The notes beneath the pieces were generated by a model. The model was given only the letters and a program-made list of their open reading frames with translations, was not told where the DNA came from and made no database searches. Position numbers and translations under genes: made by a program. Of a stretch of DNA of 64,000 nt, positions 57,046 through 64,000 are shown piece after piece. Every line of letters starts with the position of its first letter. Positions within the stretch are counted from its first letter, which is position 1. The stretch comes from Doryteuthis pealeii (Eukaryota; Mollusca; Cephalopoda; Myopsida; Loliginidae), in contig CM042157.1 of NCBI GenBank assembly GCA_023376005.1, positions 55,633,287 through 55,697,286 on the forward strand, read 5' to 3'.

Positions 57046-57554
57046 CTTTACTAATATCAATATTTTGTGTTTATCCTAAGAAAAAAAACTCGATTCAATG
57101 GTAAATTTAAAATTCTTTCTTCTATATTAGTATTAGTAAATGTGTAATAAAAAGTGATAGCATATTGTGGATGAAACTCTGTTTGTAATCTTAACACAAC
57201 TACAAATAGCATTTATAAAATTGGTGTGTTTTGTAGATTCCAGTTGAATTCTTTGATTTTAATTTCAGTAAAAAAAAAGAAGAAAAAAAGTTTATCTATG
57301 AAAAGAATTTTGAAAATACTGATAGTTTAAAAATGAATAGGAAAAGTTTAAAAGATTTAAGAATGCTCATTTCTGCTTGAAATGTAGTAACCCAAAATAT
57401 ATATTGAAAAGAAAATAATATTGGCTATAATAAATGAATATTTAAAAACAAAAACAAAAAAACTTGATGCTTATCATCAAAAGATTATTATTTCTTTTTG
57501 AAAAATTTCCTTCATCACTAACATTCTATTTGTAATATTACTCGGATATTTCAG

Positions 57555-57686
57555 CTAAGAAAGATCAATGACCATCTTCAAAAGAAAGGATGTGTAAATC
57601 TGTCTGGAGATTCCCCCATTAGCAAACCCACACAAGTAACAACTACAGTTCCAAGAAGTATAATGTATAGAAGAAAGAAAAAATAA
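57555..57686 (+). CDS. Possible terminal coding exon, unrecognised
   Basis: Seen: an AG acceptor (GGATATTTCAG) is followed directly by a 43-codon open frame that ends in TAA and then an A-rich stretch containing AATAAA-like sequence. The frame begins LRKINDHLQKKGC and ends with a basic tail, MYRRKKK. Its composition is less AT-biased and its residues more protein-like than chance frames nearby. Problems: the polypyrimidine tract is weak. If spliced directly to the prune exon 0.86 kb upstream (which leaves one base), the frame would shift and hit a stop after five codons. It would therefore need another exon between, or belong to a different transcript. No family is recognised. It may be a chance open frame or an old repeat. 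Confidence 0.28.
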   Translation, partial: LRKINDHLQKKGCVNLSGDSPISKPTQVTTTVPRSIMYRRKKK

Positions 57687-57689
57687 AAT

Positions 57690-58325
57690 AATTGAAATAT
57701 ACTTAGAAGGATAAAGAATTACTTCAATGAATATAGCAATAATATATTTTATGGACATTGTAATATAGAAAATTGATAGACAGACTGGGGCAAATAATGT
57801 CTTTTTTTTCTTTTAAAGATTTATTAAATTTTTGTCTGCAATTTTTTTTTGTCATATTTAATAATAGAAAAATTACAACCATTCGATAAAACTATATATT
57901 TTGCAGTTAGCTAACACTTACACAAAATTAATAAAAGTAATTCTACCCAATTTTTATATTTTAATGTCTTTGTAATTTAAAATGAAATTGGGAAAAAATT
58001 TAAAAAAAAAAAAATTATACAATGCTCAAGTAATTTCATTTTCTGGTAAATAAGTCTAAAACTAAATATATTGATGTCTAGACTGTACATTACTTTCCAC
58101 TTCTGCTTTTACATCTGTAAAACAGTTTTTTTTTATTTCTACATTTTTTTCATGCTTATCATAAAACATATAACAAAATGTAGACTTATTACATTATCAT
58201 TAATTAAGCACTTAAAATATTTTCAAATGTTCTTTTTGTTTAATTTTTTTTTTGCTATATAAGCACTTCTTCCATTAACATGGATCTGAATTATGTTGTT
58301 AGAGCAAAATAATGTCTAGAGTTTT
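57690..58325. other. No gene seen
   Basis: AT-rich DNA with poly-T and poly-A runs; short open frames only. Confidence 0.55.
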
Positions 58326-58329
58326 GAAG

Positions 58330-58844
58330 ATTAATTCCAAAATGCTAGTCAGCTTCATCTAGTGATGAGGTTCCAATTCTGGAGCTTTGGCCAGTGTGGA
58401 GTACTCCTTCATTGCCATTACCAACAAGTTCACTCTTGTAATGTTATGGGGCCTTTGCACATAATGCGCTTTTTACACTCGTCTTACACTTGCGTCTTTA
58501 CACCGTGCACTCCGTGGGTGCACTATTAAACTTATATGCTGGTCGCTGGTCTGGGGATGATTTCAAAGGTACGTTGTCACATGCGTAAACTTTTGGGCTT
58601 CTTTACAACACAGGATTCCAGCAGTTCTTGGTCAATAGTATCGGGTCAAGGGGATATCACCTTACAAGTCAAGTGGTTCTCGTTACGGCCAATTGACTTT
58701 ATCTCCAAGGGTATCTGTGGACAGGGGAATCTCGTTTCATTCATAACATCTCTCATAGTTTTTTTTTGTAGTAAAATAAAGTTAACAAACTTTTCATTTC
58801 TTTTCAAATGACTTGTTTATTCAATTCAATTCCGTTTTCTTAAC

Positions 58845-58896
<52 letters not shown>

Positions 58897-59630
58897 CTTA
58901 TTTAATAAGTAATGTTTTCATCTGGTTTCAACTTCGAGTTTTTCAGTATTTTGAATTAACTTTTGGTGACAAACTTTTTGGTGACATCAACTTTTTCCAG
59001 TCGGTAACTCAGCAACAACAGATACCTTCCCCGGTACAGGCACACGAATGCCTCAGCTCCCAATCTTAGCCCAAGCCAACTGTCAGACCAACTGATCTCT
59101 TAGCCAGAGGTTACCCTGTTTATAATATTTCCAACAGAACAAATCTAGAAGGGTCTTTTTCTTGAAGAATCTATTTCTTCTTAGAAGGAAAAGAATGTTC
59201 TCAAACATTGTCGAGCCTTCGATTCGTTCTAATCATTCGATTCCTTCTACGGTCATTGTGAGTTCACTGTCGTTCGGATCAAAGAACAATTAACGGTCAA
59301 GAAGTCTGAATTTTCCGTAAAATCCAGACTTCATGACTCCAAAATCTCGTTTATGTTTTTATTTCTTTTAGGTCTGAGAATCATGCTACATCTATTAAGC
59401 TTTCTTTCTGTTTGACACAAGGCCACAAATATGGTGTTCCCAAGTAAGGCCCGACCATTATGCTACAACTCTGACTTGGAGTGGTAGTACCTATTAGGGT
59501 CCCATCTATGGGTTAAAAATGAGTTTTAAATTAATGTATTTAAAAAAAAAAAATTGAATACCCAACAAGAATGAGTAAAACAAAACCTCAACACAAAGGC
59601 TGACATGTTGTAAAATCCAACCAACCAACC
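58330..59630 (+). repeat. Family B repeat split by the solo LTR
   Basis: 58330-58436 carries AGTGATGAGGTTCCAATTCT and GAGTACTCCTTCATTGCCAT. 59468-59630 continues with GACTTGGAGTGGTAGTACCT, GGGTCCCATCTATGGGTTAA and a tail ending in CCAACCAACCAA. Confidence 0.8.
58437..59467. mobile_element. Solo LTR (Ty3/Gypsy-like ends), 1031 bp
   Basis: Seen: the element begins TGTAATGTTATGG and ends ATTATGCTACA, giving TG...CA ends with extended inverted similarity. It is flanked by an exact 5-bp duplication, ACTCT, at 58432-58436 and 59468-59472. It is inserted in a family-B repeat whose two halves rejoin perfectly when it is removed. Base composition is visibly richer in G and C than its surroundings, with few poly-A runs, a TATAAT-like site near 59110, and a (GA)n tract at 58849-58892. 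No internal retroelement coding sequence is present, so it is a solo LTR left by recombination. Orientation is undetermined. A segment near 59412-59450 resembles SINE family C and may be a fragment captured in the LTR. Confidence 0.82.
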
Positions 59631-60149
59631 AAAATGCTGGGCAAGTGAGGTGCAATAACAAACTTGGAGAGTAAACAAATCTGAATTTAAATATACATAA
59701 TGATTTTGACATGATGGCAAATGATTCTCACAAATTCTTAAAAAGGATTTGAAAAAAAAAAATTAGGACACCATTTACTCAATCTATTACTCTCATCAGT
59801 ATAAAAAGAAGTATATTCCGTGTCACAATCTTCATATGTTGTATTTAACTACTTTTCATACAATTATACTTGTACATTCCTTGTCTTATAACAGAGGCTA
59901 GTTCTTGTTTATAGATAACCTTTTACCATCACAGTTGGCACTACTTCTTAACATTTTTCTCTTTTGGCAACAATAAACTTGCAGAAATAGAGCACTAATC
60001 CAATATTTACAAAACTAATCTCTTGTATTTTATATTCAAATTTCTTGAGAGTTATTATTTTTATCATACATTGCAAATAAAATTCTGATAATACCTAGAA
60101 CTGCGCTATCTATAATGCTATGAAAAGTTACAATCCTATTTATATGTAT

Positions 60150-60245
60150 TCACCCAACTCTCCCACATGAGCAGGGTGGGAGACAAGTGTCATTTTTTTA
60201 AAGCACAGTTTAAAAGATTTGAATTAAGTTTTCTTCTAGGCAATT
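60150..60245 (-). repeat. SINE family A 3' fragment (minus strand)
   Basis: ACCCAACTCTCCCACATGAG and CACAGTTTAAAAGATTTGAA correspond to the 3' end of family A read in reverse. Confidence 0.55.
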
Positions 60246-60297
60246 TTATCTATGCATATTTACTAATCATTCAGCACAAGAAGGATGTGATTCAGGG

Positions 60298-60547
60298 TCA
60301 ATTTCTTAAGGGGAGTTTAACAGGTTTGAATTCAGAGCTTTCCCTTTCCTAGACTGGTTGTCTAACCAAGATTTAAAAAAGCCTAGTCTGCTCTACTATT
60401 TGCCCATAGCTGGAGGAAGAATAGTTGGATGCATACCTTTCCCAATGGTAATTAGTGCTGTGTGAAATGTAAACAGTCTTGTCCAAAATTTGAACTCAAG
60501 TCACAGTCTATTTCCTATGATGATAACCATTCCACCACACACCTCCA
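60298..60547 (-). repeat. SINE family A, full length (minus strand)
   Basis: TTTAACAGGTTTGAATTCAG, GACTGGTTGTCTAACCAAG, TTTGCCCATAGCTGGAGGAA, TTTCCTATGATGATAACCAT, then CACCACACACCTCC (head). Confidence 0.85.
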
Positions 60548-60554
60548 TAAAAGT

Positions 60555-62525
60555 TCATCCTATTTATAGAAAATTTGAAAAATAAATTCCATGGCTGCAT
60601 ATGAAAAGAAGTTTATATCTTATAAAAGAAAAAGAGTACTTGTTATATACATATGTGAAATCAGATTTTACCAACTGGCTGTAAGAATGTTTGCTTGTTT
60701 ACTAAAAACCTTTTCTCACTGTCATCATCACTCAATCATGAATCATTGCAATGGCATTACTTAGTGAAGAAAAGTAGAAAAACATCTGAAGGCAGTTTTC
60801 AAATTTAGTCTCTCCTTTTGATTGTTTCCTGCTGATAGTAACATCTTAAATACTATGGAGATAGGATTCTGTTTACTGATTTTTCACAGTGAAATTCAAA
60901 GAATGATTTCACTAGACATGTTTATTTATTTTTTATTTTTTTCAAATGTTATGCACCAGATAATTTATTGATTTTTAACCTGCAGACTTTTAATATTTTC
61001 TTATTTTTGGCACAATTGCCCTTCTGATTGAAGATATCATTTATAACATAAAACAAAAAAACAAATGATAATAGATAAAAAGTAAGTTTGTAACAAAACA
61101 AACTTCGTTCTTTGACCTGTGGTTTAAATCCATTTCACATTTTTATACAATGTTTATTTTTGCTTTTTCTATGAGCAAAAATTATCTGATTTGCCTTGGA
61201 AAATACATGTAATAACTTTTTATATTTGAAATAAGAAAAATCTGAATATCATATTAGCATTTATAGCACTTTAGCTGATTTTGGAGGGCATTTACAAATT
61301 CGGACCTTAATTGATTCAACTCGCATATTTCTGGTCTAATCTTAAAATTATATGGTTGGAAAGAAAAGAAAATAATCTTTTTAAATATGTAAATTGTTTG
61401 TGCTTCTATCCATTAAGTTATTTTTTACAGTCAGTTGAAATGGTATTTTGCTTCGAACAACTGAAAATGTGAAATATTAATTTTTTCTTTCAAAACTAAA
61501 TTTTACGTTACTTTGTTTTGGAAAATCAAAGTAGCCAATCTTTATCAATATTCTTGAAATTGTACACTTAATTTCTTCTAGTCTCAGAATTATTTTGATA
61601 TATAGTGTGGGAAAATTTGATTTTTTTTTAACGTCGGGCTTTTTTGTTAAACTTTCAATTTATGAGCTTGTATTAAAATGTAAACAAAACTGCACACACC
61701 GGACCAACTATGTTTAAAAAAAAAATGTTATGATGTATTCAATTTCTTGTATGTAATACAACATAGTAGGTATTTAAAAATCTATTTTTAAGTTCAAAGT
61801 GTTGTTATTTATTTAAATTAATACTACATATGTGTATACATGCAGTATTTAAATGAAAAAGTTGAATAATCTTGTGGTAAACTTTTTTTTTAAAACCCAA
61901 AACACTGATATCTCTACCTCTTATTCTCTAAATAATGGGTTACAGTATAGAGATACATACAACTTGAGTGCATAATCATAAATAACGTACAATTTTACAT
62001 AAGAATGCCAGGTATTATCAAGATTGCTCCAAAAATAAAGAAATGGTGAAGAAATTACTGAATTTCTTGTTTTGAATTGGTCTATGATTTGACTTTTTTT
62101 TTTTTTTTTTTTTTTTTTTAATAGCAAAATCATGTGAATTTGTTGCATAATTTAAAAACTGTAATATTGAAACCTTAAAAGTAATTATCTAAAAATTTGT
62201 TCATAGTAATAGATTCAATATCATTTCATTTGTAAGGATATGATCAAGGAATGTTTGTATATTAATGTTTATGTATACCTAACATTTTGATTTTGTGAAT
62301 AACTTTTAAAATGATTCCTCAATAAAATAAATCATTTCTTGTATAAGGATTAAGAAAGACCTTTGAAAATCTCAGATATTTACTTGAGCATTATTTAAGC
62401 TTTTGAATTTTCTTAAAATTTCTATTAAATCTGATATTGTGTCTATAAAATATTACAAATCTTTTTATGTTTTCTTTCAGTAGATATTGTCTGAAATTCA
62501 AAGATTATTACTATTATACAGACTA
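60555..62525. other. No gene seen; AT-rich
   Basis: Poly-T at 62092-62119. No coding sequence or repeat family recognised. Confidence 0.55.
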
Positions 62526-62531
62526 GTATTG

Positions 62532-63038
62532 TCATTTTTGTTGTTTTATCAATATATTTTGGCTAATCTTTTTTTGATCTTTCTCAGAAAGTTTGAGAGA
62601 AAGACCTGCATGTAGGATTATTAAGATTCCAACTGAAGCTTCATATACTGAATAGATCAACATGTTAATCTTGTAGTACAATCTTCTGTGTATTGACTTT
62701 CTATATATTTTGAATAATGTCAAATTCACATTGTACAGATCAGAACAGTTGGGAAATAAACTTTTATTGGGTTCTTTAACTATAGTAAACTCTATTGTTG
62801 ACATTGAAGAACTCATCTGATCCAACTGTGTCTAGTAAAACCAAAGTAATAAAAGTACCATCTTTATACCTGAGGTAATTTTCTGAGTTGGATAAGCTCT
62901 TAAAAAAATGCTGTTCTTTCTTCTCACCAATTTATAGTGGATCCTAACTGAAGATGTGTTATCTGTATACAAAACATATACATGATTATTAGATTGTTTA
63001 TATGAATGCACTAGCATCCCAATATTAAAAAAAAACAT
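62532..63038 (-). other. Long minus-strand frame with a single stop, unrecognised
   Basis: On the minus strand one reading frame runs from 63038 to 62532, about 168 codons, interrupted by one TAG-type stop at about 62832-62834. It includes SSVRIHYKLVRRKNSIFLRA and, after the stop, TIVKEPNKSLFPNCSDLYN. Composition is AT-rich and no domain is recognised. It could be a decayed transposon gene, a host exon fragment or chance. Confidence 0.2.
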
Positions 63039-63292
63039 TTTTCACTAGCCTGTCTTCATTTTTAACATGGCTTATCTATTGTAATCATGGTGATTAGATT
63101 CAGCTCATATTGATTTATCATCTTTGAAGTGATGAATTCCATAACATGGCTGAGCTCTTCATGTATGCTATAGAATTAATCAAAAGTAGATTAATTATAT
63201 CAACCAAGCTCAATGGATTTGATATAGAACCTTTTCAACAGCTGCCTATGGATTGTATTGAAACTCACTGTATAAGGATATTTGAGACCCTT

Positions 63293-63509
63293 TATGAGGA
63301 TGGGCTGAAAGGTTCATAGGCTAAAAAGTTCATATGAGGTCATATCTGCAGTTGATAACGTTTTGGCCATTGGTATCCAAAGTGCTGCAAGAACAGTCTA
63401 AGAAATATGTGGACCCTAAGAGAGACTATGTTGAAAAGTAAACCTCATTTGGTCACATTCCATGAGTATCTTGGTCAGCCTATGAACTTTTCATCCAACC
63501 CTTGTGGTA
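63293..63509 (+). mobile_element. Internally deleted mariner-like element (MITE) with inverted ends
   Basis: Seen: inverted ends sharing TTCATAGGCT plus partly matching outer flanks (63295-63322 against 63475-63507), each bordered by TA. Between them a plus-strand frame ends SKKYVDPKRDYVEK then stop. This resembles the extreme C-terminus of a mariner-type transposase (Asp-Tyr-x-Glu-Lys just before the stop). Inference: a deletion derivative in which the 5' end is joined almost directly to the 3' end of the transposase gene. It lies seven bases from the neighbouring mariner remnant, which is a different family and in the opposite orientation. Confidence 0.5.
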
Positions 63510-63516
63510 TATGGTA

Positions 63517-64000
63517 TTAGGTTGATATAAGTGTGTTTTTAACCAAATTTTTAGGCAGTATATCTCAACATAAAGAATAAAATTTATTAATCAAAATAAG
63601 AATCATTAAATCTATGCATTGTTGCCAACAATAAAAAACAAAACAAAACAAGTCTATTTATTCTGACAGCATAGAATTCTGGAGTTGTGTAACTGACAAA
63701 TTCTTTGAAGCAATTTGAAGCTACTGATTTGTTGTTAAAAACCTTCTCTTGCAAGAAGTTGTTGAGATGCTTGAAAATGTGGAATTTGATTGGAAGGAAG
63801 TCTGGTGAGTAAACTGTGTGTGATAGTTTTGTAGTTTAATTTCTTCAGAGTCATTTGTGGGTGGACATTTTCATGAAGAATTGATCTTTTTGATTGAACA
63901 ATGTTAGATGTAAGCATTACAGATCTTGGTGAATATTGTCAATTTCCTGGCTGTGATGGTTTCATTAGGATTCAAGAAGTTGTAGTTGATAATTCCATTT
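63517..64000 (-). pseudogene. Mariner transposase remnant, C-terminal half, with its terminal repeat; runs off the window
   Basis: Seen on the minus strand: an outer end at 63517 that reads TTAGGTTGATATAAG outward-in, next to a TA dinucleotide at 63515-63516. The terminal repeat resembles that of cecropia/Hsmar1-type mariners. The coding strand gives NGIINYNFLNPNETITARKL near the window edge, then LHENVHPQMTLKKLNY, then YSPDFLPIKFHIFKHL and finally NDSYFD followed by a stop. These match the blocks of mariner transposase in order. Breaks: an in-frame stop after the first block, a frame change between the second and third blocks, the second catalytic D replaced by E (HEN for HDN) and the third replaced by K in the PIKFH block. 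It is therefore dead. The N-terminal half lies beyond position 64000. Confidence 0.85.

Noticed and set aside
58536..58811. 91-codon plus-strand open frame
   Set aside because: Contained in the solo LTR; LTRs are not expected to encode protein and no domain is recognised.
61005..61045. Candidate downstream prune exon (GTIALLIEDI)
   Set aside because: Only the first three residues fit the expected GT[IV] continuation; no acceptor in the required phase and no further match.
1..64000. CRISPR arrays, operons, ribosome binding sites, bacterial promoters
   Set aside because: The window is animal nuclear DNA; none of these structures is present and tandem repeats here are microsatellites or SINE-internal arrays.

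Overview
This is an AT-rich, repeat-laden stretch of animal nuclear DNA with no bacterial-style gene layout. The host looks molluscan, most likely a cephalopod (octopus-like). The basis is several tRNA-headed SINE families of the kind known from octopus and squid, RTE-type and other LINE 3' ends of the kind abundant in octopus, very large intron/intergenic spacing, and many long (TA)n microsatellites. The species call is my recognition, not a computed match.

Only one host coding exon is supported with confidence. It lies at 56583-56698 (+), has clean splice sites at both ends and matches the DHH-phosphatase family protein PRUNE (exopolyphosphatase prune). No second prune exon was found, so most of the window is best read as intron and/or flanking DNA of that gene. 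A second exon-like open frame, 57555-57686 (+), follows an AG acceptor but is not recognised. Nearly all other short open frames are chance frames in AT-rich DNA or decayed transposon coding sequence.

Layout. 0-7.2 kb: SINE tails, heads and dimers (local families A-D), a 216-bp foldback element, and a long inverted repeat around a tRNA-like loop (6641-7139). 9.1-9.95 kb: LINE 3' coding remnant (-). 12.4-15.2 kb: SINEs and a foldback element split by a SINE. 16-17.3 kb: Ty3/Gypsy-type pol remnant (-). 20.3 kb: short RTE-like LINE remnant (+). 26-27.3 kb: a hammerhead-like motif, then two SINEs. 29.5-31.7 kb and 40.1-41.3 kb: two copies of one dispersed repeat, each invaded by SINEs. 31.9-32.5 kb: RTE-like LINE 3' end (-). 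35-38.7 kb: SINEs and a pogo/Tigger-like non-autonomous element. 43-48.7 kb: four copies of repeat family B and a piggyBac-like MITE. 48.7-51.3 kb: Ty1/copia pol remnant (+) carrying three separate later insertions (two SINEs and one hAT element). 54.4-55 kb: a hammerhead ribozyme motif between two (TA)n tracts, next to a Tc1/mariner-type MITE. 56.6 kb: prune exon. 58.4-59.5 kb: a solo LTR with 5-bp target duplication inside a family-B repeat. 63.3-64 kb: two mariner-type remnants back to back.

The most noteworthy signal is the hammerhead at 54606-54658. It has the full conserved core, a 4-bp stem II, and a very short stem III built from an 8-nt self-complementary palindrome. This is the architecture described for Penelope-like retroelements, which are thought to cleave as dimers. 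A related but less perfect motif lies at 26240-26320, also beside a (TA)n tract. The rest of the interest is stratigraphic: target-site duplications here allow the relative order of many insertions to be read directly.
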